A DNA stretch of 64,000 bases from Alteromonadaceae bacterium M269 (GCA_004353515.1 SMNZ01000001.1:1399792-1463791); one strand, 5' to 3'; positions 36,221-47,043 are shown, numbered from the stretch's first letter. Notes: a model not told the origin generated them from the letters alone. A program made the numbers and translations.

Positions 36221-36236
36221 CTGTACAAATAAACAG
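36221..36236 (+). promoter_or_regulatory. LexA (SOS) box upstream of imuA
   Basis: CTGTACAAATAAACAG is a perfect CTGT-N8-ACAG LexA site, extended as TACTGTACAAATAAACAGTA. It ends 14 bases before the imuA ATG, so repression would block transcription of the imuA-imuB-dnaE2 operon. Confidence 0.9.
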
Positions 36237-36250
36237 TATATTTTAACTTT

Positions 36251-36967
36251 ATGAATACAACACTTCACGAACTCGAATCCAAAAGGCTCATTTGGAAGGC
36301 ACGCCAAACCAGTGAACCCTACAATGCTTGCATGAAAGGGTTTGAAGAGCTCGATGAGAACCTGAACGGCGGGTTACCAGAACAAGGTGTTATCGACATC
36401 CATAGCCCTTTAGGCATTGGTGAACTCAGGCTCATCCTGCCTTATCTAAGAGAACGCTTGTATTCACAGTCGTTAAACAACCCTGATGATAAGCAAACCC
36501 AAAGACATTCGTTAGTTTTTATCGCCCCACCTATGCGAGTTAATAGCGAGATGTTAGCTGAGTTTAAGCTTGTACTGTCAAAGGTATTGGTGATTCATCC
36601 CTCCTCATCTCAAGAAGCATTATGGGCTGCAGAGCAGTGTTTAAAGAGTGGATGTTGCAAAGCCGTCTTACTCTGGCACAAACAATTGGAAATTCATCAG
36701 GTCAAACGGCTGCAATTGGCAGCTCAGAAAGGTGATGCGATTAATATTCTTTTTCGTCAAACTCAAGAATCAGAGCTTTCATTACCTGTATCTTTGAGTT
36801 TGTCCCTATCTCCACATGAGCAAGGTCTTAAAGTCGAAATAACAAAACAGAAGGGCCATTGGCCCAAACCTGCTTTTTCGGTCAACATGTCAAAGCATTG
36901 GCCTGAATTAACAGTGAAACAACGTCCCAATAATGTTCTTCCATTTCCAGTGGCAAGAGTTAGCTAA
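36251..36967 (+). CDS. imuA: Mutasome accessory protein ImuA
   Basis: 238 residues, a RecA-like SulA/ImuA family protein without strict Walker motifs. The N-terminus LIWKARQ, then GFEELDENLNGGLPEQGVIDIHSPLGIGELRL, matches the family start. It belongs to the ImuA-ImuB-DnaE2 translesion complex that causes SOS mutagenesis; ImuA binds ImuB and RecA. A LexA box lies 14 bases upstream of the start and imuB begins ten bases after the stop. Confidence 0.88.
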   Translation: MNTTLHELESKRLIWKARQTSEPYNACMKGFEELDENLNGGLPEQGVIDIHSPLGIGELRLILPYLRERLYSQSLNNPDDKQTQRHSLVFIAPPMRVNSEMLAEFKLVLSKVLVIHPSSSQEALWAAEQCLKSGCCKAVLLWHKQLEIHQVKRLQLAAQKGDAINILFRQTQESELSLPVSLSLSLSPHEQGLKVEITKQKGHWPKPAFSVNMSKHWPELTVKQRPNNVLPFPVARVS

Positions 36968-36976
36968 GGCAATGCT

Positions 36977-38404
36977 ATGGAACAGTTGTGGCTCTACCTA
37001 TATTTTCCTCAACTACAGCTAGATACTCTATTTACAGCATCTAAAGATAACTGTGATGAATATGCAGTCATTATTGTCGATCCGAGTAACCACAATATCT
37101 GCCAAGTGAATGAGGTTGCAACAACGTCAGGTATTCAAAAAGGTATGAGCCTTGGCGCTGCCACGTTGCTAAGCCATCAATTGCAAGTATTGCCCTATCA
37201 ATCCGAAACCGAAGTCAACAAGCTCTATGAAATTGCAGATTTACTGTATTTAGTCACTAGTGATATCGCTATAGATAAACCTAACGGATTGTTTTTGCGC
37301 ATACACAATATGTTAAATCTCTACGATAACTTAGAGGCTTACTGGCAAAGTATAAAAAACCAATTATCGCCTTTAGCTTTAAGCTACAGTTATGCAACGG
37401 GGCATTCTCCATTAGCAGCTAGATTATTGGCTAAGAGGGGCGTTAATAATATATTAAGTGAACATCATGTTCTCAAAAATGCAGTTGCTAATTCACCATT
37501 AACTTGCCTTGAGTTTGATGACAAAACACAACAAAAATTAACACGAGTCGGCATTAAAACTGCGCGTGATCTGATGCAGATTCCTTTGCAAGATCTAGCA
37601 AAGCGCTTTGATATCATACTCGTCAATTATCTGGGTCGTTTAACCGGTGAATTCAAACACCCTATGACTTTTTATCATCCACCTGAAAGCTTTGATCGCT
37701 ATTTGGAGTTGTTATACGACATAGAAGATACACAGCGAATTACTGCCCCGATAAAACACCTTCTAAAAAAGCTAGAAACCTTCTTAAAAGTGAGAGATAG
37801 GCTAACACAGCAATTGGACATGACTTTTTACCAACGTGATATCGATATCCCTATCAAATTCACTGTTGGTTCAGAACAAGGCGAATACCTAACAGATTAT
37901 TGGTTAGAACTTACCGCACTTAAGCTTGAAAATATTCAGCTTGAGGCTGCTGTTTTTGCCATACAACTTACCGTTCACCAAACCTTCGTCCGCTCACCAG
38001 AGAAAAATGACCTGTTTGAAGGTAAAAAAGGGGCTACTTCATTATTACAATTGGTTTCACGATTACAGGCCAAGTTGGGTGAAGAAGCTATTCGTACTCC
38101 TGTTATGAAGGATGACTTTCGGCCCGAGATCATCGCGAGTTATGACTCTCCATTGGCATCCGAGCAAACACTAGAATCTAATATTCAACCTTATGCTATC
38201 CGCCCAAGCTTTTTACTTGAAGCCCCACAACCTCTTCTTGAGAAAGTATCTCTCATTCTAGGACCTGAAAGAGTAGATAGTGGATGGTGGGAAAACCAAT
38301 CATTAACTCGCGATTATTTTGTCGCTCGAACCTCTAAAGGACAGTGGTATTGGGTGTTCAGAACTCCTGAATCCCAATGGTATCTACACGGTGTCTTCAG
38401 CTAG
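36977..38404 (+). CDS. imuB: Inactive Y-family polymerase homologue ImuB
   Basis: 475 residues. Y-family fold: palm start LWLYLYFPQLQLDTL, where active polymerases have an acidic DxD-like pair that is absent here, then helix-hairpin-helix around LTRVGIKTARDLMQIPLQDLAKRF and a little-finger region. ImuB acts as scaffold linking ImuA, DnaE2 and the beta clamp. The 3' end overlaps the dnaE2 start by 14 bases. Confidence 0.9.
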   Translation: MEQLWLYLYFPQLQLDTLFTASKDNCDEYAVIIVDPSNHNICQVNEVATTSGIQKGMSLGAATLLSHQLQVLPYQSETEVNKLYEIADLLYLVTSDIAIDKPNGLFLRIHNMLNLYDNLEAYWQSIKNQLSPLALSYSYATGHSPLAARLLAKRGVNNILSEHHVLKNAVANSPLTCLEFDDKTQQKLTRVGIKTARDLMQIPLQDLAKRFDIILVNYLGRLTGEFKHPMTFYHPPESFDRYLELLYDIEDTQRITAPIKHLLKKLETFLKVRDRLTQQLDMTFYQRDIDIPIKFTVGSEQGEYLTDYWLELTALKLENIQLEAAVFAIQLTVHQTFVRSPEKNDLFEGKKGATSLLQLVSRLQAKLGEEAIRTPVMKDDFRPEIIASYDSPLASEQTLESNIQPYAIRPSFLLEAPQPLLEKVSLILGPERVDSGWWENQSLTRDYFVARTSKGQWYWVFRTPESQWYLHGVFS

Positions 38405-41400
38405 TTCAGTCACAAGTTATGCAGAGCTCTTCTGTCAGTCTAATTTTTCTTTTTTAGAAGGTGCTTCCCATCCACAAGAGCTCGTCACTCAAGCTAATTT
38501 CCTGGGTTATCAGGCTATAGCAATCACTGATGAATGTTCAGTTGCGGGTGTTGTTCGAGCCTATACAGCTATCCATGATCAGAGCTTAAACATCAAATTA
38601 ATCGTTGGCTCTCTATTTAAATTAGATGACTCATTAAACGTTGTTTTATTGTGCCCTACTCGCAAAGCCTATGCAGAACTTTGTCGAATCATTACCAATG
38701 CACGACGTAGAGCAAGCAAAGGTGAATATCGATTAGCTCTTTGGGATTTAAAAACCGTTTCCCAGTGTTTTGTTATTTGGCTGCCTAAAGGTGATGCAGC
38801 CTCTGATAACCGATGGGCTGAATGGCTACACAAAAACTACCAACATAGACTTTGGATAGGTTGTCAACGCCACTTAACCGCTAATGAACAACGCTATCTC
38901 GCACACTGCCAGAAACTATCACAACAGTACCAGATTCCAATTACCGCTTGTGGCGGTATTCTTATGCACAATGCGAATCGATTGCCTTTGCAACATGTAC
39001 TAACTGCGATAAAGCAAGGTACTTCAGTTACCAAGCTGGGGCGCCAATTATTGTCCAACTCAGAAAGATCTTTACGTTCTCTTCCTAAACTCAACGCACT
39101 ATTTGACGAACGCTGGCTATACGAATCTCAAATCATCGCTCAGCAATGCTCATTCGATATGAGCGAGCTTCGTTATGAATATCCTGAAGAGTTAGTGCCT
39201 GCCCATAAAACACCAAGTCAGCACCTGCGTGACCTTGTACTAAAAGGTATGAGCATCAGGTTATCAAAGGAAATACCAAACTACTTCTCTATAAAACGTA
39301 CTATTGCCAAAGAGTTAAAGCTCATTCGAGAATTGAAATACGAGTACTTTTTTCTAACCGTACATGACGTTGTGCAGTTTGCTAAGCGTAGCCATATCCT
39401 TTATCAAGGAAGAGGATCAGCAGCGAATTCCATTGTTTGCTACTGCTTAGAAATTACTGCTGTTGATCCTACAAAAATTGACGTGTTATTCGAGCGTTTT
39501 ATCTCGAAGGAACGCAACGAGCCTCCAGATATTGATGTCGACTTCGAACATCAAAGACGAGAAGAAGTTATTCAGTATATCTATGAAAAATATGGCCGCG
39601 AACGCACTGCTCTGGCAGCAACTGTTATCACTTACCGACAAAAAAGTGCTATCCGAGAAGTTGGAAAAGCACTAGGTGTTAACGAAACACAGTTGGATGT
39701 TTTTATTAAAAACACAAATCGTCGTGATAGAGAAATCAGCTGGCAGGCACAGATGTCTGAACTTGGGTTTGCCACTCACTCAGCAGAAAGTCAGCGATTC
39801 ATCAATTTAGTCGACGAGATTAAAGGTTTCCCTAGACACCTTTCGCAGCACGTAGGTGGCTTTGTAATTTCGGCTGGCCCTTTATATCAGCTTGTCCCTA
39901 TTGAAAATGCGGCTATGCCTGACCGCAGCGTTATTCAATGGGATAAGGATGATTTAGAAAGCTTGGGACTACTCAAAGTGGATGTACTAGCGCTTGGCAT
40001 GCTCACCGCTATACGCAAATCTTTTGAGCTAATAAGACACTATGAAAAACGAGCCTTAAGCATTGCGCAAATCACACAAATGGGTGACGACCCTCAAGTT
40101 TATAAACAAATACAAAAAGCCGACACTATAGGTGTATTCCAAATAGAGTCTAGAGCCCAGATGAGTATGCTACCTCGACTCAAACCAAAAGAGTATTATG
40201 ACCTAGTGATTCAGATTGCGATTGTACGCCCAGGCCCGATTCAAGGTGATATGGTCCATCCCTTTTTGAGACGCCGAAACGGACTAGAATCAATCGAGTA
40301 CCCATCAGAGGAAGTAAAGGGAGTACTACAAAGAACGATGGGGGTTCCCATATTTCAGGAACAAGTGATTAAAGTAGCTATGGTTGCTGCAGGTTTTACG
40401 GGTGGTGAAGCGGATAAGCTCAGACGAGCGATGGCGACTTGGAAGAAAACGGGAGAGCTAGCAAAATTCAGAGATAAACTCATCCAGGGCATGCTCAAGA
40501 GAGGTTATGAAAAGGAGTTTGCTGAGCGTATTTATCATCAAATTTGTGGCTTTGGTGAGTATGGTTTCCCTGAATCACACTCAGCTTCATTTGCTGTATT
40601 AGCCTATGTGTCTTCTTGGTTGAAGTATTACTACCCCGCTGCGTTTTATATCGGATTATTAAACAGCTGGCCTATGGGCTTCTACCCACCAGCACAATTA
40701 ATCCAGGATGCGAGAAGGCATGAGGTTGATGTATTACCTATTTGCATCAACCACTCAGATTACGATCACACCATGGAACCTTTTAAAAACAACTACGCTA
40801 TCCGCTTAGGCTTGCGGTTAGTTAAATCTTTTAATGAAGAAAGTGCCAACAAAATCACAGCCCACAGACCATCCAATGGTTATCAAACAATACAGCAACT
40901 TAGAGCCATTGACTTACCTCAATCTCATCTTGAAGCATTGGCGAGTGCAAACGCATTACGGACATTGAAAAATAATCGCTATGAAGCCCGTTGGTCTTTA
41001 ATGGACAAAGAACCCGATCTCCCTTTATTCCATCATCAAGAACCTCAAGCTGACTTTATTCCACACAAGCCTTCCGAGTTAAGTGATCTTGTTGAAGATT
41101 ACGCAGCCACCAGCCTGACACTGAATAAACACCCTATTCAGCTACTCAAAGAAGCAGGTTTACTTAAGAAATACGTTCCTGCAAGTCAAATAACTCAAAA
41201 AGGCCACAAAACACCGGTTTCAGTTGTGGGTGTTGTGATTGGACGACAAGCTCCTGGCACTGCAGCAGGCGTAACTTTTATGACATTAGAAGATGATACA
41301 GGTAACAACAACGTGATTGTTTGGCTGGCAACTGCAAGAGCGCAGAAGCAAGCTTTTCTTAAATCCAAAATTGTACGAGTCAATGGAATACTAGAACGAG

Positions 41401-41495
41401 GTGATGGCGGTGTAACTCATATCATTGCTGGAAAAATCACAGATATCAGTCACCTGCTTGATAAGCTTAATACCAGCTCTAGGGATTTTCACTGA
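38391..41495 (+). CDS. dnaE2: Error-prone DNA polymerase III alpha subunit DnaE2 (ImuC)
   Basis: 1034 residues from GTG 38391, chosen because the family starts with SYAELFCQSNFSFLEGASHP; the upstream TTG at 38319 would add residues encoded inside imuB. PHP domain at the start, then the C-family polymerase core with the catalytic aspartates in PPDIDVDFEHQRREE, and an OB-fold near the end. Shorter than replicative DnaE and lacking its proofreading-subunit contacts. Translesion synthesis under SOS. Confidence 0.93.
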   Translation: MSSASSVTSYAELFCQSNFSFLEGASHPQELVTQANFLGYQAIAITDECSVAGVVRAYTAIHDQSLNIKLIVGSLFKLDDSLNVVLLCPTRKAYAELCRIITNARRRASKGEYRLALWDLKTVSQCFVIWLPKGDAASDNRWAEWLHKNYQHRLWIGCQRHLTANEQRYLAHCQKLSQQYQIPITACGGILMHNANRLPLQHVLTAIKQGTSVTKLGRQLLSNSERSLRSLPKLNALFDERWLYESQIIAQQCSFDMSELRYEYPEELVPAHKTPSQHLRDLVLKGMSIRLSKEIPNYFSIKRTIAKELKLIRELKYEYFFLTVHDVVQFAKRSHILYQGRGSAANSIVCYCLEITAVDPTKIDVLFERFISKERNEPPDIDVDFEHQRREEVIQYIYEKYGRERTALAATVITYRQKSAIREVGKALGVNETQLDVFIKNTNRRDREISWQAQMSELGFATHSAESQRFINLVDEIKGFPRHLSQHVGGFVISAGPLYQLVPIENAAMPDRSVIQWDKDDLESLGLLKVDVLALGMLTAIRKSFELIRHYEKRALSIAQITQMGDDPQVYKQIQKADTIGVFQIESRAQMSMLPRLKPKEYYDLVIQIAIVRPGPIQGDMVHPFLRRRNGLESIEYPSEEVKGVLQRTMGVPIFQEQVIKVAMVAAGFTGGEADKLRRAMATWKKTGELAKFRDKLIQGMLKRGYEKEFAERIYHQICGFGEYGFPESHSASFAVLAYVSSWLKYYYPAAFYIGLLNSWPMGFYPPAQLIQDARRHEVDVLPICINHSDYDHTMEPFKNNYAIRLGLRLVKSFNEESANKITAHRPSNGYQTIQQLRAIDLPQSHLEALASANALRTLKNNRYEARWSLMDKEPDLPLFHHQEPQADFIPHKPSELSDLVEDYAATSLTLNKHPIQLLKEAGLLKKYVPASQITQKGHKTPVSVVGVVIGRQAPGTAAGVTFMTLEDDTGNNNVIVWLATARAQKQAFLKSKIVRVNGILERGDGGVTHIIAGKITDISHLLDKLNTSSRDFH

Positions 41496-41653
41496 GCTAA
41501 ATCAAATTCAATTAAGCAACCTTCGAGCGAAAATACTCATGTTGCGAATATAGTTCAATAGTACAGGTTTACACTCAAAAAAGTTGCAGATCTAGACAAA
41601 TGTCAATAAGGCTTTAATCTAGGGGTACTTTTCATGACACGGAAATACAGATA

Positions 41654-43828
41654 GTGAAAAAACTAGCCCTTGCCAGTGCACTCAGTGCCCTTCTCTTAGT
41701 AACAGCCTGCGATCAAAAGACTTCGCAAACTGAAACTGCAGCTACGCCGACAGCTCAACCAGAGTCAAGCGTTACATTTAACTACCCAGTAACGCAGAAA
41801 ACGGATGTCGTTGATACTTATTTTGGAGAACAAGTTGCTGATCCGTATCGATGGTTAGAAGATGATCGTAGTGAAGAAACCGCTCAATGGGTAAAAGCAC
41901 AAAACGACGTTACTCACAGCTATCTTGCTAAAATTCCCTATCGTGAAAAAATTACAAAAACCCTCAGCAACTTAATTAACTATGAAAAAGTAGGTACACC
42001 TTTTAAGGAAGGTAAGTATGTCTACATCTATAAAAATGATGGGTTACAAAATCAGTATGTACTTTATCGTCGCGATGCTGACCAAGAACAACAAGAGTTA
42101 GAAGTTTTTATTGATCCCAATACTTTTAGTGAAGATGGCACAACGTCTATGTCTGCGGTTTCGTTCTCATCTGACGGCAGTATAGTTGCTTATCAAACGT
42201 CAAAAGGGGGAAGCGATTGGCGTGAAATTATTATACTTGATGTAGAAACTAAACAACCTATTGAAGAACCATTAAAAGATGTCAAATTCAGTGGCATCAG
42301 CTGGGTAGATAACGATGGTTTCTATTACTCCAGCTATGATAAGCCTGATGGCAGCGAACTTAGCGCCAAAACAGACCAACATAAGCTTTACTACCATAAA
42401 TTAGGTACATCTCAGTCAGAAGATCTACAAATTTTTGGGCATACCGCTGAGCAAAAGCACAGATACATTGGCGCATCTGTTAGCGAAGACAACAAATATC
42501 TCTTTATCTCAGCTGCAGTCTCAACATCAGGTAACAAGCTTTACTTGAAAGATCTTTCACAGCCTGATTCATCACTAGTTACTATTCTCGACAATACAGA
42601 TTCAGATACCTACCCCTTACTTACATCTGACGACACCCTATATTTGGTGACAAACTTGGACGCTCCAAATACGAAAATAGTCACTGTTAATGCAAGTAAT
42701 CCAACACCAGACCAATGGAAAGACCTAATTCCTGAAACTGAGAATGTGCTTAATCCATCAACTGTAGGTAAGACAATATTTGCTAGTTATATGGTCGACG
42801 CCATATCCCAAGTCAAACAGTATTCGTTAAGTGGCGAAATGTTACGTGAGATTGAGCTACCTGGGATTGGTTCAGTAGATGGCTTCGATGGCAAAGCTGA
42901 CGATACAGTCGCGTACTTTGACTTCACTAACTATAAAACACCTTCAACCAACTATTCGTTTGATCTTGCAACAGGGGAATCGAAGCTTTTCCACGAACCT
43001 CAAACAGCTTTCAATCCCGAGCTGTACGTTTCTAAACAAGTGTTCTACTCATCTAAGGACGGCGCAAAAGTCCCGATGATTATTACTCATCATAAAGACA
43101 TTCAACTGAATGGAAGCAACCCAACATTACTCTATGGGTACGGCGGCTTTAATATTAGCTTGACGCCAAATTACAGCTCAACTGTTGCAGCATGGCTTGA
43201 ATTGGGTGGTGTTTATGCCGTTGCTAATATCCGCGGTGGCGGTGAGTACGGTAAAGAGTGGCATGACGCAGGTACACAGCTGAAAAAGCAAAACGTCTTT
43301 GACGACTTTATTGCAGCCGCTGAATACTTGATCGATACAAAGTACACAAGCCGCAACTACCTAGCATTAAGAGGTGGTTCTAATGGCGGCCTATTAGTTG
43401 GTGCAGTCATGACACAACGCCCTGATTTATTCCAAGTCGCATTACCAGCTGTAGGCGTACTGGATATGCTCCGCTATCACACCTTTACTGCTGGGGCAGG
43501 ATGGGCTTATGACTACGGTACATCTGAACAAAGCAAAGAAATGTTTGATTACTTGAAAGGCTATTCACCTGTTCACAACGTGAAAAAAGGAACACGTTAT
43601 CCGGCAACCTTGATAACAACCGCGGACCATGATGATCGTGTAGTACCAGCACACTCATTCAAGTTTGCAGCCGAGCTGCAGAGTAAACAAACAGGGAACA
43701 ACCCTACAATGATAAGAATCGAAAGTAATGCTGGTCACGGTGCTGGAACGCCAACCGCTAAAATAATCGAACAGTTTACTGATATATACGGCTTCACTCT
43801 ATATAACATGGGTATTGAATCTTTGTAA
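41654..43828 (+). CDS. Prolyl oligopeptidase-family (S9A) lipoprotein
   Basis: 724 residues starting at GTG 41654. Lipoprotein signal with lipobox LVTAC, lipidated Cys19. Beta-propeller of about residues 100-450, then an alpha/beta-hydrolase domain with Ser576 (RGGSNGGLL), Asp in TADHDDRV and His in SNAGHGAG. Prolyl oligopeptidases cleave short peptides after Pro. Outer-membrane anchoring is inferred from the lipobox. Ends at a hairpin terminator. Confidence 0.92.
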   Translation: MKKLALASALSALLLVTACDQKTSQTETAATPTAQPESSVTFNYPVTQKTDVVDTYFGEQVADPYRWLEDDRSEETAQWVKAQNDVTHSYLAKIPYREKITKTLSNLINYEKVGTPFKEGKYVYIYKNDGLQNQYVLYRRDADQEQQELEVFIDPNTFSEDGTTSMSAVSFSSDGSIVAYQTSKGGSDWREIIILDVETKQPIEEPLKDVKFSGISWVDNDGFYYSSYDKPDGSELSAKTDQHKLYYHKLGTSQSEDLQIFGHTAEQKHRYIGASVSEDNKYLFISAAVSTSGNKLYLKDLSQPDSSLVTILDNTDSDTYPLLTSDDTLYLVTNLDAPNTKIVTVNASNPTPDQWKDLIPETENVLNPSTVGKTIFASYMVDAISQVKQYSLSGEMLREIELPGIGSVDGFDGKADDTVAYFDFTNYKTPSTNYSFDLATGESKLFHEPQTAFNPELYVSKQVFYSSKDGAKVPMIITHHKDIQLNGSNPTLLYGYGGFNISLTPNYSSTVAAWLELGGVYAVANIRGGGEYGKEWHDAGTQLKKQNVFDDFIAAAEYLIDTKYTSRNYLALRGGSNGGLLVGAVMTQRPDLFQVALPAVGVLDMLRYHTFTAGAGWAYDYGTSEQSKEMFDYLKGYSPVHNVKKGTRYPATLITTADHDDRVVPAHSFKFAAELQSKQTGNNPTMIRIESNAGHGAGTPTAKIIEQFTDIYGFTLYNMGIESL

Positions 43829-43861
43829 CCAACTAGAGCTCCCCCTCTACAGAATGACAAA

Positions 43862-43892
43862 AGCGCCAGTCCCCGAGCTGGCGTTACTTTTA
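43862..43892 (+). terminator. Terminator after the S9A peptidase gene
   Basis: GCGCCAG and CTGGCGT form a hairpin with an 8-base loop, followed by TACTTTTAC. It starts 34 bases after the stop codon. Confidence 0.65.
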
Positions 43893-44017
43893 CTTGCATA
43901 CCTGTCAAATAATCAATACCAGCCTAGAAGTACTCTTCATATCCCTTTACAGAGACACAATATATTTAGCTCGCTTTTTATTATAGACTTAAACGCTACC
44001 TCGAAACTTTCGGATTG

Positions 44018-44926
44018 ATGAGAACTCGATTGATAAAATACATTGGGATACTCTCTTTTTTGCTATTTATCAGCACGAACGTCAGTTCTCAATCTTCTGT
44101 AACTAAAGTCATTTATCCAGACGCTTTAGGTGAAAATGACAGAAGACAACGATATTTTATCGACTTGCTCAATTTAGCACTTGAGCACAGCAAAAAAGAA
44201 TACGGTCCCTATAAACTGATTATTTCAGATACCCCGCTTCCATCGGTTAGAGTTCCACAAATGATACTAACCACTGAATTAATCAGTGTTATGTCATCCC
44301 CTGAGACCGATACACTTAACAACAAGCTACTCAAAGTTCCCATTCCATTACTTATGGGGGTTCAAGGACTCAGACTTTCCCTTATTCATGAAGACAACAA
44401 AAACCTATTTAAAAATACAAATGAGTTAGCAAGCTTAGAGCCGCTTATCTTCGGCCAAGGCATAGGTTGGGTTGATACTAAAATATTGGTTGATAATGGT
44501 CTAAAAGTTCAAACAGCAGCTATCTATGACAGCTTATTCGGCATGGTCTCTCAAAAACGCGTCCATGCTTTTCCTAGAGGGTTGAACGAGATTTACCAAG
44601 AATTAGAAGCTTGGGGCGAACAATATCCGAACTTATACGTCGATCCACATATTGCTCTTTACTATCCTCTGCCCGTAAATTTCTATGTAAACCCGGCAGA
44701 CCCAGCACTCAAAGACAGGTTAGTGTTAGGTTTAAATAATGCCAAGGATAGCGGCGACTTTGACCAGTTATTCAATCAGCATTTCGCGGATATTTTAGAA
44801 AAAGCCAATATCGAGAAGCGACGGATTTTCATTTTGAAAAACCAATATAATCCAAGCCAATTTGCTCCACAATTCCGAAGACATTTACTTCCAGCTCTTC
44901 AGAATGTACTTGGTGATGCTAACTAG
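44018..44926 (+). CDS. Orphan periplasmic solute-binding-protein-like protein
   Basis: 302 residues from ATG 44018 (an in-frame TTG precedes it by one codon). Signal peptide near MRTRLIKYIGILSFLLFISTNVSS. The rest resembles the periplasmic-binding type II fold of family 3 solute-binding proteins, with no ABC genes adjacent. Such orphan proteins in marine gammaproteobacteria are often of unknown role. The 3' end overlaps the convergent TfoX-like gene by eight bases. Confidence 0.65.
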   Translation: MRTRLIKYIGILSFLLFISTNVSSQSSVTKVIYPDALGENDRRQRYFIDLLNLALEHSKKEYGPYKLIISDTPLPSVRVPQMILTTELISVMSSPETDTLNNKLLKVPIPLLMGVQGLRLSLIHEDNKNLFKNTNELASLEPLIFGQGIGWVDTKILVDNGLKVQTAAIYDSLFGMVSQKRVHAFPRGLNEIYQELEAWGEQYPNLYVDPHIALYYPLPVNFYVNPADPALKDRLVLGLNNAKDSGDFDQLFNQHFADILEKANIEKRRIFILKNQYNPSQFAPQFRRHLLPALQNVLGDAN

Positions 44927-45197
44927 ACGACTTCAACTTTTGAACAGCGGATTTAAGCTCTTTTTTGCATTTTTCGCTTATATCATTCCAATGTATGTCA
45001 GACAAAGCACCTTCAAACGAATACAAGTAATAACATACAGGCAAGGTTTCATCAGGATACTTCTGACTTATCAGCTGATGAGCTTTTATAGAACCTACGA
45101 TACGCAACTCTTCTTCTGAGAAAACTCCCACTTCATTTAAACGACCAGCTATTTTTAAGCCAATGTTTTTAAGTTCTGTCAGTTTACGATTTGCCAC
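44919..45197 (-). CDS. TfoX C-terminal domain protein
   Basis: 92 residues consisting only of the TfoX_C domain: LTELKNIGLKIAGRLNEVGV, then EEELRIVGSIKAHQLIS, and LPVCYYLYSFEGALSDIHWNDI. Full TfoX/Sxy proteins induce competence, but isolated C-domains have no proven function. Last of a minus-strand series after the 2OG-Fe(II) gene, 14 bases apart. Confidence 0.88.
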   Translation of the reverse strand: MANRKLTELKNIGLKIAGRLNEVGVFSEEELRIVGSIKAHQLISQKYPDETLPVCYYLYSFEGALSDIHWNDISEKCKKELKSAVQKLKSSS

Positions 45198-45211
45198 TAT
45201 CCCGCCTTAAA

Positions 45212-45829
45212 CTAAGTGCGACTGCCCGTCCTGAACCACCCTGTAATAGAGAAGCGTTCACGCTGCGCAGGCAGCACTTCGTGAGGAAATTCCTCACTCA
45301 AAAAGATAACTAGCGTGCCACTTTGAGGAAGCACTCGTTCTATCTCTTTATCAGCATCATCGTAAATAACCAATTGTCCACCGTCCTCTTCCAACCATCC
45401 TTCATTAAGGTAAGTCACAACAGAAAGCACACGATTTCCCTGCCCCACAAAAGCATCTCTATGCTTCTTATAAAAATTGCCTACTCCATAATGCGCAAAA
45501 TGGCTTTCAAAATAATTAAGCCCTATAAACAACCTGCGATTAAGATACTGCTTTAGTTCCCCAGTCCAATTTAACCATGCGCTACCGGCCTCGGTATCAT
45601 CACTAATCCACCGTATTTTGTCGCTGCGAATAGTGTCATCAATAACATGTTGCGATTGACGACCTATACCGGCTCGATTGAAGCAATTTAGTTGAGATTG
45701 CGCTTCCTGCATTAAAGGTTTGAGAACTGATTCAGGTATAGCATTCGAACAAATGCTATACCCTTTTGTCGAAAGATCTTGGGCGATAGACTCAAATAAG
45801 TCTTCGCCTTCAAGTTTTTGCTCTGACAT
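45212..45829 (-). CDS. 2-oxoglutarate/Fe(II)-dependent oxygenase, prolyl 4-hydroxylase-like
   Basis: 205 residues. Fe(II) ligands are His123 and Asp125 in KKHRDAF, and His183 in FPHEVLP; Arg192 in RERFSITGWFR binds 2-oxoglutarate. The double-stranded beta-helix around LSVVTYLNEGWLEEDGGQL is typical of the bacterial P4H group. The substrate is unknown. It lies 21 bases after prpF on the same strand, perhaps a trailing operon member. Confidence 0.88.
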   Translation of the reverse strand: MSEQKLEGEDLFESIAQDLSTKGYSICSNAIPESVLKPLMQEAQSQLNCFNRAGIGRQSQHVIDDTIRSDKIRWISDDTEAGSAWLNWTGELKQYLNRRLFIGLNYFESHFAHYGVGNFYKKHRDAFVGQGNRVLSVVTYLNEGWLEEDGGQLVIYDDADKEIERVLPQSGTLVIFLSEEFPHEVLPAQRERFSITGWFRTGSRT

Positions 45830-45850
45830 CCAAGTTAACCTGGTACTAAG

Positions 45851-47029
45851 TTATTCCTCAGGCTGAGGAATACGCACCTTACCTTCCATTAAAACACGTG
45901 CACTGCGACTCATAGAGACTTTGTTCACAGCCCATTGCCCGTCATTACACTCAGTTTCAGCACCAACACGCAAAGTACCCGATGGATGACCAAAATTAAC
46001 GGAAGCCAAATCACCACCACCAGCTGCTAAATTGACTAAGGTTCCAGGTATCGCTGCTGCTGTACCAATCGCAACAGCAGCTGTTCCCATCATCGCATGA
46101 TGCAATTTACCCATAGACAAAGCACGAACACTCAAATCAATATCAGCATCGTTGATTTGCTTGCCACTCGACGCTTGATAAGCTGATGGCTGAGCAACAA
46201 AAGCGACTTTAGGCGTATGCTGCCTCGCCTTCGCTTCTTCAATATCACTGATCAAACCCATCTTTTGAGCACCATAAGCACGAATCGTCTCAAATCTTTC
46301 CAACGCTGCTGGATCCGAGTTGATAGCGTCTTGCAGTTCAGTGCCTGTGTAACCGATATCTTCAGCATTCAAGAAAATGGTAGGAATGCCCGCTGATATC
46401 ATAGTGGCTTTAAAAGTTCCTATACCCGGTACGTCAAGATCATCAACGATGTTCCCGGTTGGAAACATCGCTTCATCACCGTCAACAGGTTGCACAAAAT
46501 CAACCATGACTTCTGCCGCAGGGAAAGTCACACCGTCAAGCTCGAAATCGCCGGTTTCCTGTACTTCACCGTTTGTCATTGGGATATGTGCAATGATGGT
46601 TTTCTTAATATTCGCTTGCCATATACGTACAACAGCAGTGCCATTTTCAGGTACACGACTGCTATCTATCAAGCCATTACTAATCGCGAAAGAGCCAACC
46701 GCGGCAGTTAAGTTGCCACAATTACCACTCCAATCAACAAAAGGCTTATCAATAGCGACCTGACCAAACAAGTAATCCACGTCATGGTCAGCAACTGAGC
46801 TTTCAGACAATATTACGATCTTACTCGTACTTGATGTTGCACCGCCCATGCCGTCGGTATGCTTTCCATAAGGATCTGGACTGCCGTTCACACGCAATAG
46901 AATGTTATCTCTTGCATCACCCGGTACTTGCGCCGCATCAGGTAAATCCTTCAAGCTAAAGAAAACACCTTTGCTGGTGCCACCACGCATGTAAGTCGCA
47001 GGTATTCTAATTTGAGGTTTATACGTCAT
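45851..47029 (-). CDS. prpF: 2-methylaconitate cis-trans isomerase PrpF
   Basis: 392 residues. Starts with RIPATYMRGGTSKGVFF, the PrpF signature, and contains DGMGGATSSTSKIV and WSGNCGNLTAAVGSFA with the catalytic Cys. PrpF turns the AcnD product into cis-2-methylaconitate in the AcnD/PrpF variant of the 2-methylcitrate cycle. It follows acnD after 14 bases. Confidence 0.95.
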   Translation of the reverse strand: MTYKPQIRIPATYMRGGTSKGVFFSLKDLPDAAQVPGDARDNILLRVNGSPDPYGKHTDGMGGATSSTSKIVILSESSVADHDVDYLFGQVAIDKPFVDWSGNCGNLTAAVGSFAISNGLIDSSRVPENGTAVVRIWQANIKKTIIAHIPMTNGEVQETGDFELDGVTFPAAEVMVDFVQPVDGDEAMFPTGNIVDDLDVPGIGTFKATMISAGIPTIFLNAEDIGYTGTELQDAINSDPAALERFETIRAYGAQKMGLISDIEEAKARQHTPKVAFVAQPSAYQASSGKQINDADIDLSVRALSMGKLHHAMMGTAAVAIGTAAAIPGTLVNLAAGGGDLASVNFGHPSGTLRVGAETECNDGQWAVNKVSMSRSARVLMEGKVRIPQPEE

Positions 47030-47043
47030 TAATGAATCCTCGA

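Noticed and set aside
38319..38391. Possible frameshift or fusion between imuB and dnaE2
   Set aside because: Both proteins are complete; the overlap falls to 14 bases if dnaE2 starts at GTG 38391, as the family N-terminus demands.
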